From Prosthecobacter sp. (GTDB lineage: Bacteria > Verrucomicrobiota > Verrucomicrobiia > Verrucomicrobiales > Verrucomicrobiaceae): a stretch of 64,000 nucleotides of DNA. The DNA lies in contig JABARQ010000002.1 in NCBI GenBank assembly GCA_019186985.1, positions 43,745 to 107,744 of the forward strand, written 5' to 3'. The position numbers and the translations under genes are program-made. This document shows, piece after piece, positions 18,481-28,400 of this stretch (position 1 is its first letter; every line of letters starts with the position of its first letter). Under the pieces are notes generated by a model. The model saw nothing but the letters and a program-made list of their open reading frames with translations. It made no database searches and had not been told where the DNA came from.

Positions 18481-19788
18481 TCAGACGCAGGGAAGCATCA
18501 TCGCATCCTTCATGCCGTGAAGGATCTTCTTGTCCGCAGGACAGACCGTGGCCAGCACGCCGCCGAGTTCTGTGTCCTCCGTTCCCGAGGGTGCAAAAAA
18601 GTAGGGGCAGAGCCGCACGCGTGACTTCATGGGCACGACGGCGGATTTTGCGTCATCCCACATTGGATGCACGACCATGCCTGCGCGATGAAAGCGCTGG
18701 AGCACATACGGGTGGTCCGCGAATGCGGCGAGGGCTTCATCCAGGGCACGCCCCCATTCCTCCTGGGAGAGGTCATGGCCGATGGACACGCTGCGCGAGC
18801 CCCAGCCGATCTCGGAGAAGCCGCTGATCTTGAGAACCAGCTCACGCTGCCTGCCTCCGAAGCGTTTTACCTCCTGCCAGGAATGGACATCCAGTCCTGG
18901 CAGGACTGCGTGGGGCGGCAGTGGCGTGGGATCGACCACCCAGCCCTGGGGAATGCAGCGCTGAAGCAGGGCCCGGTGATCCTCGGCAAGCGCCCGACTC
19001 CACCATTCCTGAAGCGCGGGCGACCAAAACAGGGCCAGCCAGAGCTTTTCCTCAAGGAAGGCTTTCAGGGGCGGCGTGAAGCGCAGGTCCCCACGTTCCG
19101 CCATGCGCAGCATTTCAAAGGACAGGTCCACCTGGTCGAGGTCGAAGAGCTCGAAAAACCGGTAGATGCTTGCTCCATGCAGTTCGTTAGGCGTGAGGTT
19201 CCAGGGGTTCATCACCGACCTTGGCGGGCCTGGGGAGCGTTCGTTCAGCCTGGCCGTAAGCCATTCCATCTCGGGCTGGTAGCCGGCGGATTCGCGGGAG
19301 ACGAGGATGTCCTCGGCTGGGAAGGCGGAGGCAAATCCGTCGATCATGCCGCGGCGGCCGCCGATGACGCCCTGGCCGAGGTCAGAGTAGGTTTCATTCA
19401 GCCATGCGGTCAGGCCGATGCCTCCGGGAACCGAGTCCAGCTCGGCGATGATCACGCCGTCATCGGTCAGCACCAGGTCGGGGCGCAGCACGGCGGGCAG
19501 GTCGTTTTTCCAAAGCTGGTTACGCCCCAGCTCCACCACCCGCGCCGGCTTGCCCTGGTCGAGCAGCCGGGAGACCCAGCCGAGTTCCTCGCGGCCGAGG
19601 CTTTCGAAATAGAGGTCATTGCAGGCGCGCTGAAAGGCCCTCAGGGCGGGGCCGAGGGCCAGAACCAGGGCGCGGGTTTCCGGCTTCAGCGGAAAAGCCT
19701 CGGGCGAGAGCAGCCAGTCCTTGTCACGAAACATGCCTTCGGCGGGCATGGCGCTGCGAATCCTGGCGATGCACTCAGCAGATGACAT
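18481..19788 (-). CDS. ATP-grasp-like hypothetical protein
   Basis: A 435-residue cytoplasmic protein without signal peptide or membrane segment. I do not recognise the exact family. The segments RPDLVLTDDGVIIAELDSVPGGIG and later ELVLKISGFSEIGWGSRSV resemble the nucleotide-binding strands of ATP-grasp or glutathionylspermidine-synthase-like enzymes, with acidic-rich loops typical of Mg-ATP binding. If that is right, it would ligate a carboxylate to an amine or thiol. It lies 19 bp downstream of a nitroreductase gene on the same strand, suggesting a two-gene unit. The enzyme class is an inference from these motifs only. Confidence 0.6.
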   Translation of the reverse strand: MSSAECIARIRSAMPAEGMFRDKDWLLSPEAFPLKPETRALVLALGPALRAFQRACNDLYFESLGREELGWVSRLLDQGKPARVVELGRNQLWKNDLPAVLRPDLVLTDDGVIIAELDSVPGGIGLTAWLNETYSDLGQGVIGGRRGMIDGFASAFPAEDILVSRESAGYQPEMEWLTARLNERSPGPPRSVMNPWNLTPNELHGASIYRFFELFDLDQVDLSFEMLRMAERGDLRFTPPLKAFLEEKLWLALFWSPALQEWWSRALAEDHRALLQRCIPQGWVVDPTPLPPHAVLPGLDVHSWQEVKRFGGRQRELVLKISGFSEIGWGSRSVSIGHDLSQEEWGRALDEALAAFADHPYVLQRFHRAGMVVHPMWDDAKSAVVPMKSRVRLCPYFFAPSGTEDTELGGVLATVCPADKKILHGMKDAMMLPCV

Positions 19789-19807
19789 GGCGGATCGGAG
19801 ACGGGCC

Positions 19808-20446
19808 TTACAGGCGGGTGATCACGTCCTTCGGCTCAAAGCGGACCTTGGGCAGGGAGGCGTAGCGGTCATCTGCGCTGCGGTAGCCTGCGGGGCAGAG
19901 GACCGAGGTGGTGTAGCCGGTGGGTTCCAGGCCGAGAACCTCATCGAACTTCGCAGGAATGAAGCCTTCCATCGGGCAGGTGTCGATGCCGAGAAGGGAG
20001 GCGGCGAGCATGAACTGGCCGAGGGCGATGTAGCTTTGCAGACGCGCCCAGTTTTCCAGCTGGCCCCTGGCCTCCAGACCTTCACGGAAGCCGAGCACCA
20101 TCTTGCGGAAACCTGCCAGGGCGTCGGCGGTGCCGCCGCGGACCTCAATCATGCGGGCGATGTTGGCATCGACGTGCTCAATGCTGACCGCCTTGGGCAC
20201 GGTCAGGACGACGAGATGAGAGCTGTCAGCGACCTGGCGCTGGTTCCAGGCATGAGGCACCAGCCTTTCACGAAGCTCCCTGTCCTGGATCACGAGGAAT
20301 TTCCAGGGCTGCAGGCCGAAGCTGGAGGGGGTCAGGACCAGGGACTGCTCAAGGGTGTTCCAGGTTTCATCCGGGATGGTTTTGGAGGAATCGAAGACCT
20401 TGCAGGCGTAGCGCCAGTTGAGGGCGGAGAGGATGTCGGGAGTCAT
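19808..20446 (-). CDS. NAD(P)H-dependent nitroreductase family flavoprotein
   Basis: A 212-residue FMN-dependent oxidoreductase of the NfsB/YdgI type. It shows the N-terminal RYACKVFD (usually R[RY]SxRxF), the FMN-contact segment SSFGLQPWKF, the ALGQFMLAASLLGIDTCPMEGF core, and the C-terminal AGYRSADDRYASLPKVR that closes the flavin pocket. The length is normal. It probably works as a homodimer in the cytoplasm; the natural substrate cannot be told from sequence. It is upstream of, and probably co-transcribed with, the ATP-grasp-like gene. Confidence 0.88.
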   Translation of the reverse strand: MTPDILSALNWRYACKVFDSSKTIPDETWNTLEQSLVLTPSSFGLQPWKFLVIQDRELRERLVPHAWNQRQVADSSHLVVLTVPKAVSIEHVDANIARMIEVRGGTADALAGFRKMVLGFREGLEARGQLENWARLQSYIALGQFMLAASLLGIDTCPMEGFIPAKFDEVLGLEPTGYTTSVLCPAGYRSADDRYASLPKVRFEPKDVITRL

Positions 20447-20506
20447 GGGCGGGAGTGGGATACGAGCCAGTTCATCGGCCGGACTCCGGACACGTCAACT
20501 GCTGGA

Positions 20507-23104
20507 TCAGGCCGCGGGGTTTCTGCGCGCCACCAGCTCCCAGATGCCGAGCACATGCTCCCAGCGCCGGATGGCGGTGTCGATGAGGAAGAGGAGCAGC
20601 AGGGCGATGACCAGGGAGGGCCACAGCTCGACATACTGCACGGCCCGCGTGCTGTTGAGGTCGGGCAGTTTTAAGGCGGTCAGCAGCGTGCCCCCGGAAA
20701 CCTCCACCGCCTGATGGAGCAGGGTTTCATTGATTGTGCCAAGGCTGGCCTCACTGCTTGGATTATGCACGAGCCCGGCGGAGATCATCTCGGCTCCACT
20801 CTGGGCGCGGATCAGGTAGACTCCGGGTTCATCCGGTTTGAAGACGCTTTCATAAAGTCCCGGGCCGGTCTGGCTGAGAACCAGCTTTTGGACAGGCTTC
20901 AGGGGGGCGCCCAGGGCGTCGGCGGCCACAAAAAAGATTTCAGCCTCGACACGGGCGTCGTTGGTTCGCGTGCCGGCATCCTGCTGAAGGTCGACGCGAA
21001 GCCTTGCCTCGTCGCCGTCCATGGCTGTGGAAAGGTCCATGTGCCTGCCTTGAGGCGGACGTGCGGTTTCCCGCAGGACCTGGGACCAGAAGCGGCTGAA
21101 GCCAGGCCAGCGGGTGATCCACAGCGAGGCCCAGCGGCTTTTCGCGTCGCTGGTGAAGGCGGTGACCTTGCCGAGCCCGTAGCGCCAGTGCGCCAGCAGC
21201 GGGTCGCCAAGATCCGTGACCAGCGGCACCTGGGCCGTTGCCTTGCGCAGCGTCTTCACATAGCCGAGCAGGGCGGGGGAGTCCCACTTTTCGAAGCCTG
21301 TGAGCATGGGGTGTTTTTCCACGAACTCCGGCTCGAAGGGCTCCTCACGGATCATGCGTCCGGTGTGCATGAGGGTGTCCTGGGTGAAGATGCGGGTGAT
21401 GGTGCCCGCATCCATGGTGCTGTAGCCCTGGCCTCCGCCCGCGCTGGCGATGGCCTGGAGCAGGGCCACATGCGAACCTTCGCCGATGGCCACGGTGGAG
21501 ATGGTCATGCCTTCGCCACGGCACTGGGAGGCGAGCCCTTCATAGCCGCTGCCGGAGGTCTGTCCGTCGGTGAGGATGATCATGTGCTTCACCTTGGCCT
21601 TCACCCGCTGCAGGGCGGTGCGGGCCTGCTCAAAGGCGGGCTGGAGGTTGGTGCCGCCTCCCGAGGCGACGGCGGCGATCTGCCCGGCCACGGCGCCCGT
21701 GGACGTGAGGCGTGTCATCGGGGCGACCACATGCGCCTCGCTGTCGAAGGCATAAACGCCGATGGAGTCGTTTCTGCCGAGGACTTCGGCGGTGGCGATG
21801 GCGGCGCTCTTGGCCATCTCCAGCTTTTCGCCGGCCATCGAGCCCGAGCGGTCAATCACGAGGGCGACGGCGGCGCTTTGCTTCTCCTCCTCGTCGGGCG
21901 CCTTCAGCCGGACGGGAAGGATGTCCTCGATGGGGGTGCGGTAGTAGCCGCCGACACCAAAGCTCTGCTGTCCGCCGAGCATCAACAGGCCGCCGCCCAG
22001 CTTGTCCACATAGTCGCGCATGGCGTTCATCGTGGGTTCGCCGAGCTGGTGGGCCGGCACATCGCTGAGAATGATGCCGTCATAACCGGAGAGGGCCTCC
22101 AGGGTGCCTGGAATGCCGCCGGGTTGACGAAGTTCAAGCTGCACGCCCTCCTTTTCCATGGCCTGCATGAGGTAGCTGCCTTCGGCGGGATCGCCTTCGA
22201 TGCAGAGAAGCCGGAGCCTTCCGCGCACATCCACCAGGGTGAGGGCGTTGTTGTTGGCGGGCAGGGAGTCGCCGGCGACATCGTCGAGAACGGCTCGGTA
22301 TTTGTAGATGTTCCGGACGCCGGGGGTGCGGGTGAAGGTTTCTGTTTGGGGCCTGCCCGGGTACAGCGACACCTTTCGCTGCTCAACCTGGACGCCGTTT
22401 TCATAGAGCTTCAGCGTGGCGCTTGCGGCGATGGTGGACTCAAGCAGGGCGGTGAGCTTCAGGGTGGCTCCCTCGGTGAGGCGTGAGCGGTTGGGAGTGA
22501 GCTGAAGAACGCGGGCATCAGGCCGCTGGGGGCCGGCGATGGGAAGGGCATGCAGGCGGGTGCCGGCGACGGCGGCATTGCGGGCGGCGTCAATCAGGCT
22601 GCCGCGGGTTTCGTGTCCGTCTCCGATCATCACCAGGTCACGGCTGGCGCCGGCCGGGAAAAGGGCGAGGGCGTAATCAATGGCGGCGGCGTAGTGGCTG
22701 TCACCGCCGTTTTCTTGCTGCCATTCGATGATGGCCGCAGGATCCGGAGGAACCCGGGGATCCATCAGCTCAGGCTGGCCTCCCAGCCGAACTAAAAATG
22801 TGTCCGTGGTCTCGCCGGCCTGCCTTTGCAGTTCTTGTGCGGAATCCAGCGCCTTCTGCAAGCCCTCCGCGCCCATGCTCTGGCTGGCGTCGATGATGAT
22901 GCCCAGGGCCTTCCTTCCCGTGTGGGTCACCCTGGCCGGACCCGCCAGGGCCAGCAGGGCGAGAAGGAGGATCACGGCGCGGGTGATGAGCAGCAGGCGT
23001 TTCCTGAGCCCGTGCATGGGGTGGGCGGACCGGGCTTCAAACCACAGCAGCAGCGCGAACGCCGGCACTGCGAGCAGGAGAAGTTTCGGGTGGGCCCAGT
23101 CCAT
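20507..23104 (-). CDS. membrane protein with two vWA domains around a GATase1-like domain
   Basis: A 865-residue inner-membrane protein. It begins with two transmembrane helices (about 7-22 and 40-58). A first vWA-like domain follows (MIDAS-like DASQS near residue 73), then a beta-sandwich and a glutamine-amidotransferase-like Rossmann segment (GYDGIILSDVPAHQL, GGGLLMLGGQQSFG). A second, complete vWA domain has DRSGS, the conserved GGGTN threonine and LTDGQTSGSGYE. A C-terminal transmembrane helix lies near 835-850. This is the large GATase/vWA protein usually found beside MoxR, DUF58, BatA and DUF4175 genes in Planctomycetes and Verrucomicrobia. Here it is separated from the BatA-like and DUF4175 genes by sufT, a zinc-ribbon gene and fabV. 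Confidence 0.85.
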   Translation of the reverse strand: MDWAHPKLLLLAVPAFALLLWFEARSAHPMHGLRKRLLLITRAVILLLALLALAGPARVTHTGRKALGIIIDASQSMGAEGLQKALDSAQELQRQAGETTDTFLVRLGGQPELMDPRVPPDPAAIIEWQQENGGDSHYAAAIDYALALFPAGASRDLVMIGDGHETRGSLIDAARNAAVAGTRLHALPIAGPQRPDARVLQLTPNRSRLTEGATLKLTALLESTIAASATLKLYENGVQVEQRKVSLYPGRPQTETFTRTPGVRNIYKYRAVLDDVAGDSLPANNNALTLVDVRGRLRLLCIEGDPAEGSYLMQAMEKEGVQLELRQPGGIPGTLEALSGYDGIILSDVPAHQLGEPTMNAMRDYVDKLGGGLLMLGGQQSFGVGGYYRTPIEDILPVRLKAPDEEEKQSAAVALVIDRSGSMAGEKLEMAKSAAIATAEVLGRNDSIGVYAFDSEAHVVAPMTRLTSTGAVAGQIAAVASGGGTNLQPAFEQARTALQRVKAKVKHMIILTDGQTSGSGYEGLASQCRGEGMTISTVAIGEGSHVALLQAIASAGGGQGYSTMDAGTITRIFTQDTLMHTGRMIREEPFEPEFVEKHPMLTGFEKWDSPALLGYVKTLRKATAQVPLVTDLGDPLLAHWRYGLGKVTAFTSDAKSRWASLWITRWPGFSRFWSQVLRETARPPQGRHMDLSTAMDGDEARLRVDLQQDAGTRTNDARVEAEIFFVAADALGAPLKPVQKLVLSQTGPGLYESVFKPDEPGVYLIRAQSGAEMISAGLVHNPSSEASLGTINETLLHQAVEVSGGTLLTALKLPDLNSTRAVQYVELWPSLVIALLLLFLIDTAIRRWEHVLGIWELVARRNPAA

Positions 23105-23196
23105 CAGGAAGAATCAGGCCGACTTCATCACGGCGTGCCGCTTCTGCAACCGGGTTTATGCCGGATGAAGGTGTCAGCCCGCCGGATGAACCAGGG

Positions 23197-23225
23197 TTGA
23201 CACCCCCTGACAAGCCTGCAATCTC
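23197..23225 (+). promoter_or_regulatory. possible sigma-70 promoter for sufT
   Basis: A perfect -35 box TTGACA (23197-23202) is followed after 17 bp by AATCTC at 23220-23225, a weak -10. It sits 67 bp upstream of the sufT ATG, in the divergent gap after the vWA gene start. Confidence 0.35.
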
Positions 23226-23291
23226 ACAGGGCGTCCAGGCAGGCCATGACGGACGTTGAACCCAGGTCCCTGCCTTTTCCTTTCACCCCCC

Positions 23292-23849
23292 ATGCATTCC
23301 TCCATCGAACTCAAGCGCGAAGTCGAAGCCGTCCAGATTCCCAGCGGTGAAACCATCAAGCTGCCCCTGGGCCTGAAGGTGATCATCACCCAGTCGCTCG
23401 GCGGGACCTACACCGTGGCGACGGACTTCGGCCTGGCGCGCATCAGTGCGAAGGATGCGGACGCCCTGGGCATTGACCCGGAGGCGGAGAAGAAGGAGCA
23501 GGAGAGCTCATCCTCGAACGTTCCTGAGGATGCCAGCGACCTTGAGGCCCAGGTCTGGAACCAGCTCAAGAACGTCTATGATCCGGAAATCCCCGTGAAC
23601 ATCGTGGACCTGGGCCTGGTGTATGACTGCCGGGTTGAGCAGACCGAGGACGGCAAGAACAAGGCCGTGGTGAAGATGACGCTGACCGCCCCCGGCTGCG
23701 GCATGGGGCCGACGATCGCCGCCGACGCCCAGAGCCGGATCATGACCATCGAGGAGATGGACGACGCCGCCGTCGAGCTCGTCTGGGAGCCGGCCTGGAA
23801 CCAGGGCATGATCTCCATCGAGGGCAAGATGAAGCTCGGCATGATCTAA
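23292..23849 (+). CDS. sufT: putative Fe-S cluster assembly protein SufT
   Basis: A 185-residue MIP18/DUF59-family protein that assists maturation of Fe-S proteins. The ATG at 23292 gives the usual MHSSIELKREVEAVQIP N-terminus of SufT proteins; the upstream in-frame start at 23256 lacks support. Residues about 85-185 form the MIP18 domain, with YDPEIPVNIVDLGLVYD and the conserved APGCGMG cysteine loop. No suf operon accompanies it, so it is an orphan maturation factor here. It is followed at 21 bp by a small zinc-ribbon gene, likely in the same transcript. Confidence 0.9.
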   Translation: MHSSIELKREVEAVQIPSGETIKLPLGLKVIITQSLGGTYTVATDFGLARISAKDADALGIDPEAEKKEQESSSSNVPEDASDLEAQVWNQLKNVYDPEIPVNIVDLGLVYDCRVEQTEDGKNKAVVKMTLTAPGCGMGPTIAADAQSRIMTIEEMDDAAVELVWEPAWNQGMISIEGKMKLGMI

Positions 23850-23870
23850 AGACCTAACCAGCTTTCTGCC

Positions 23871-24167
23871 ATGGCCCGCTTCAAGCCTCCCGGCCAGTGC
23901 CCCGTCTGCGGTGAGTGGGTGCCGAGGGGGGCCGTCGCCTGTGATGAGTGCGGCTCCTGTGCGAAGTCAGGCTGGAACGTGGATGCGCTGGAGTCGGACG
24001 GGCTGGACCTGCCGGACGACGAGGCCTTTGACTATGATGACTTTGTCCGCCGGGAGTTCGGCGGCGGAGGGGCGCCCCGGGACATGAGCCCGGGGAGTTT
24101 CTGGAGGGTGGTCGCCCTCATCGTGCTGGGGGTGCTGGTGATCGGCTGGCTGATGGCAGCCCGCTGA
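23871..24167 (+). CDS. small zinc-ribbon membrane protein
   Basis: A 98-residue protein with an N-terminal zinc ribbon (Cys10, Cys13, Cys24, Cys27, plus Cys30), an acidic linker (DLPDDEAFDYDDF) and a single C-terminal transmembrane helix (about 76-95). The layout suggests a tail-anchored protein with the ribbon in the cytoplasm. It is probably co-transcribed with sufT and stops 5 bp from the convergent fabV stop. The function is unknown. Confidence 0.75.
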   Translation: MARFKPPGQCPVCGEWVPRGAVACDECGSCAKSGWNVDALESDGLDLPDDEAFDYDDFVRREFGGGGAPRDMSPGSFWRVVALIVLGVLVIGWLMAAR

Positions 24168-24172
24168 TTGAT

Positions 24173-25375
24173 TCAGGCGGCAGCGGGAACGGAGGGGATG
24201 CCGATGCCGACATCCACGTCGGCGTTGTAGTCGACACCTTCCAGCCCGAAGCCAAACAGGCGCAGGAAGCTGCTCTGATAGCCTTCGAAGTCACCCAGTT
24301 CGGCCAGGTTTTCCGTGGTGACGATCTTCCAGCGGTCATCGACCAGCTTCTGGACATCGGGCGCCATCTCCCAGTCATCGACGCGGATGCGTCCGGCTTC
24401 ATCGGGCTGAGGACTGGCGCCGTTGTAAAGGCGTTCGCGGAAGAGGCGGTCCATCTGCTCGATGGTGTCCTCGTGGCTGCCCTGGGCCTTCATGACCTTG
24501 TAGAGCAGGGAGATGTAAAGCGGAACGACCGGGATGGCGCTGCTGGCCTGGGTGACCAGGGCCTTGTTCACGGAAACCCAGGCCTTGCCGCCCAGCGGGG
24601 CGAGCTTGGCGTCGAGGCTGCGCTGGGCGCGTTCGACGTCCTCCTTGGCACGGCCGATGGTGCCGTTCTTGTAGATCGGCCAGGTCAGTTCCGGCCCGAT
24701 GTAGCTGTAGGCGACGGTCTGGGTGCCGGGGGCGATCACGCCGGCTTCGAGCAGGGCGTCGATCCACATCTCCCAGTCTTCACCGCCCATGACGGCGACG
24801 GTCTGGGCGATCTCATCCTCGTTGGCGGAGTCGAGGGTGACTTCGTTGACTGCCCCGGTGCCGGTGTTGAGGTTTTTGTTGGTGTAGCTCTGGCCGATGG
24901 GCTTGAGCACGGATTTGAACACCTCGCCTGATTTTGGGTGCGTGCGGCGCGGGGAGGCAAGGGAGTAGATGACGCAGTCCACCTGGCCGAGGTCGGCCTT
25001 GATGGCGGCGATGACCTCCTGCTTCATGGCATCGGAGAAGGCGTCACCATTGAAGGAGCGTGCGTAGAGGCCGGCGGCGCGGGCTTCATTTTCAAAGGCG
25101 GCCGTGTTGTACCAGCCGGCCGTGCCGCAGCGGTCCGCCTCGCCGGGCTTTTCAAAGAAGACGCCGATGGTCGCGGCATTGCCACCGAAGGCGGCGGCGA
25201 TGCGGGAGGAGAGGCCGTATCCGGTGGAGGCTCCGATCACGAGCACCTTTTTGGGAGCGCCTGCGACAGGGCCGCGGCCTTTGACGACGGCGATCTGTTC
25301 GGCGACATGCTTTGCGCAGCCGGCGGGGTGCGCGGTGGTGCAGATGAATCCACGGATTTTGGGGGCGACGATCAT
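24173..25375 (-). CDS. fabV: enoyl-[acyl-carrier-protein]/trans-2-enoyl-CoA reductase FabV
   Basis: A 400-residue NADH-dependent reductase that performs the last step of each fatty-acid elongation cycle, or reduces trans-2-enoyl-CoA. The FabV/TER family is recognised by the N-terminal IVxPKIRGFICTTAHPxGC, the Rossmann loop GASTGYGLSSRI, the YSLASPRRTHP segment and the Y-x8-K catalytic pair, here Tyr235 and Lys244, the canonical positions. The C-terminal QSSFLRLFGFG is also typical. FabV enzymes are generally insensitive to triclosan (family knowledge). It is monocistronic, with its own promoter in the 94-bp gap upstream. Confidence 0.95.
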   Translation of the reverse strand: MIVAPKIRGFICTTAHPAGCAKHVAEQIAVVKGRGPVAGAPKKVLVIGASTGYGLSSRIAAAFGGNAATIGVFFEKPGEADRCGTAGWYNTAAFENEARAAGLYARSFNGDAFSDAMKQEVIAAIKADLGQVDCVIYSLASPRRTHPKSGEVFKSVLKPIGQSYTNKNLNTGTGAVNEVTLDSANEDEIAQTVAVMGGEDWEMWIDALLEAGVIAPGTQTVAYSYIGPELTWPIYKNGTIGRAKEDVERAQRSLDAKLAPLGGKAWVSVNKALVTQASSAIPVVPLYISLLYKVMKAQGSHEDTIEQMDRLFRERLYNGASPQPDEAGRIRVDDWEMAPDVQKLVDDRWKIVTTENLAELGDFEGYQSSFLRLFGFGLEGVDYNADVDVGIGIPSVPAAA

Positions 25376-25414
25376 GGGGTGAAACGGGGTGGTCGGTGGG
25401 CCTTGGCCGACTCT

Positions 25415-25442
25415 TAGCTAGCAGCCCAAACCCTGGCGGCAA
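25415..25442 (-). promoter_or_regulatory. probable fabV promoter
   Basis: On the minus strand, TTGCCG (25442-25437), a 16-bp spacer and TAGCTA (25420-25415) lie about 40 bp upstream of the fabV ATG at 25375. The -10 overlaps a GCTAGC palindrome. Confidence 0.4.
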
Positions 25443-25469
25443 CTTGTTTTGCGTTCAGCCCGGCCGGGC

Positions 25470-28400
25470 TCACTGACCGCCACCGAGCTCCTGATAGTAA
25501 CGTTTCACCAGGTCGCGGAACGCAGGCGGCACCGGGTCTCGGTCAATGGGGACAGTGGGGTTTTTGGCATCACGCTTCGCCAGCTCCTCGGCCACGCGGT
25601 CACGCAGTTCCACGAGCGGTGTCAGAATGCGAAGCTGAAGATGGTCGGCCTGGGGCGCGAGATCGTTGCGGTCGTGGTTGATCTTCATCTCGCGGGCGTT
25701 GTCGAGCACCTTGGCGGCTTCGTTGCGCAGATCCGGCTGGTTGAGCAGTTCCTCGACATTGCGCAGCCGGTCGGCCCAGCGGTCATAGCCGTCACCAGTG
25801 AACGGACGGTTGTTCATGGTTTCAGCACCCTGGTCGAAGAAGAAGGCATCGCCGTCATCAGCACCTCCGGAGGCACCCGCTGCGCCACCGAGGCTGCGTT
25901 CACCCGGACTGCGGGGCTGGGAAGAACGATCTACAGCAAGCTGCTGAGACGAACGCTGACGCCCCCCCGCAGACGGATTACCGGAGGGTTCGCCCGCCCC
26001 TTGGGCCTGACCTTGGGCCATGCTTTCTTTTTGGTTAGGCTGTCCAGGTCGAGTTTTGTCAGGACTTTCGGTGGAGGCTGGCTTGTCGGTTGAGGATGCG
26101 GTGCTGTTTTCCTGGCCTGAAGCTCCCCTGCCCTCTTCGTTCTTCCCGGCGGATGCTGTTTCCGAAGAGGGCTTGTCCTGGGCCGCGGAGCCCTTTTTGC
26201 CTGCCTCCGCCGGGCTGGAGCCCTCCTTGGGGGCGGTCTGTTCGCCGGCTGCTTTTCCGCCCTCCTCCTTCGCCTCGTCGATCAGCTTGTCCAGCTCCGC
26301 ACGGGCCATGCGCAGGGCCTCCGTCTCGCTGCCAAGGACGCTTTCCGCCGCCTTGTCCACGCCCTGCTGCAGGTTTTCGACCAGGCTGCCGGCCTTGCGT
26401 TCGGCTTCCTGGGCTTCGGCACGCTGGCCGTAGCGCGACTGCATGCGCGCCTCATCAAGGTGCTCTTCAAGCCCGCCGGTCCTGGCCTCCCGGACCGCTT
26501 CATAGAGCCGGCGGTGAAGCAGTGGGTTGCTGCCCTCGGCCTGCTCGCTGACGCGCTTCATGTTTTCCAGGAGCCCGGCCACCTTTTCCTGCTGCTCCTG
26601 GATCTGCCTGGCGACTTCGCCACCCTTGAGCATCTGGTCGAGGCTGGCGCTGGTGTCGTCCTTCGGACCGTCGGGCGTCTTCTGGTTTTCCAGGGTTTCG
26701 GAAATCTGCCTCTGCTTGTCCGCCACTTCACGTGCCTGCTGGCGCATCTGCTTCATTTCCTCGGTGAACCTGCGGGCGGTCTTCTGCTTGAAGTCCTCCT
26801 GCATTTTTTCCAGTTCGCGCTGGGCGCGGGTGGCGGAGCTGGCGGCTTCGGAGAGCTTTTCCTGCTTCAGCTTTTCAGCGGCGTCGTTGACCTGTTCGCG
26901 GGTCTGCTCCAGCTGCTGCTTCGCCTCCGCCATGCTGGCGGCGTTCTCGGGCTTCTCCATGCGCTGCTGAAGGTCGTCGATGTCGCTCAGGAGCTGCTGC
27001 TGCTCCTCCTCCAGTCGTTTGAGCTGGTTCTGCAGCTCCTCCTTTTTCTCCTCGGTTTCCGCCTTGGCGAGCTGGTTCTGCAACTCCTTCATCTTCTCCG
27101 CCAGGGCCTCCTGGCGCCTGGCCAGCTCCTTGAGACGGTTCAGCACCTGCAGGTTTTCCTGTTGTTCGGCAGACTGCTCCTCGCCTGCCTGCTTTTCCTC
27201 CTCGTAGCGCTGCTCCTCCTGCTTCAGCTCCAGGTTCATGAGCTGGTTCTGCATCTGCTTCTGTTTTCCGGAGGCGGTCTTGGCGGACTTGGAGCGCATG
27301 ATCATGTGCTCGCGGCCCTGGGCCTGATGCAGCCATTCCAGGGCGCCTTGCTCAAAGGCGAGCGCCTGGTTCAGTGACGCACGCTTTTTTTGTTCGGCCG
27401 CCTGCTCAAGCGGGCCGAGGGCGTCCTTCATGCTTTTCCAGGCCTCGGTGAGGGCGTTTTTGACCTGGGTGTCCTCGGCCTTTTCCATGGCCTCCTTGGC
27501 CTGCTCAAGCGCCATGCCCTGGGACTGATGCACGACGGCGGCGTCGGGCGCGGCGTTTTCCATGGTTTTGCCGGCGCTGGTTTCGCGCACGATGCGCCAG
27601 GTGGCGTTGACAATCTGCTTCTGCAGCTCGACGAGCTTGTCGGTGTCGCCCTTCGGCTCCTTGCCGGGTTCACCGGGCGGTGAGTCGCCTTCGCGGAAGA
27701 TGTCTTCAAAATGGCGCACCTCGGCGAAGAACATGTCGCTCATGGCCCGCCGGACCTCGCCCTGGGGGCCGGTGTCCTCGGCCCAGAAGTGGTAGCTGAC
27801 GAGCTGGCGGGGCTGGGTGGACTCGCCTTCGAGCGCCAGCAGCTCCTTCACCTCCTGCTTTTGGGCGGGTGCCGTGGGGCCGTGCTTGAAGACGACCTCC
27901 CGGGTCCGGCCGGCGATGCTGAAGCTGGCGCCGCTGCGGCTGACGCCCAGGTCATCCCAGACGCGGGCCTCGACCGGCAGCTCCTGGATCTGGGAAACCT
28001 GCACGTCGCGCTTTGGGAAGACGACCTCGATCTTCGCGAGCTGGTTGGTCTGCACGGTGACGGTGATCCAGGGCGGGTTCTTGTTGGCGCGCTCCCTGTC
28101 ATCGACAAGATGAACGCGCCACTTCTGCGACCTGTCCGCCCCCAGGGTTGCGGTGAGCAAAGTTGGATCGGCTGCGGAGGGCTTCAGGGGCAGGATGGTT
28201 TTGTCCTCGCCGAACAGCTCGGCGTCCTTGACCGGCTTGTTCACCTTGAGCGTGAACTCGATCCTGCTCCCCTCATGAGCCGAGACCTTCATCGTGTTGC
28301 GGATTTCACGCGAAGGCAGCCGGGTGTAGGCCGGCGGGGTGATCTTCACGTCCACGCGTTCAAGCGCAGGATGGACGAAGGTGGTGATCCGGTGCTCGCG

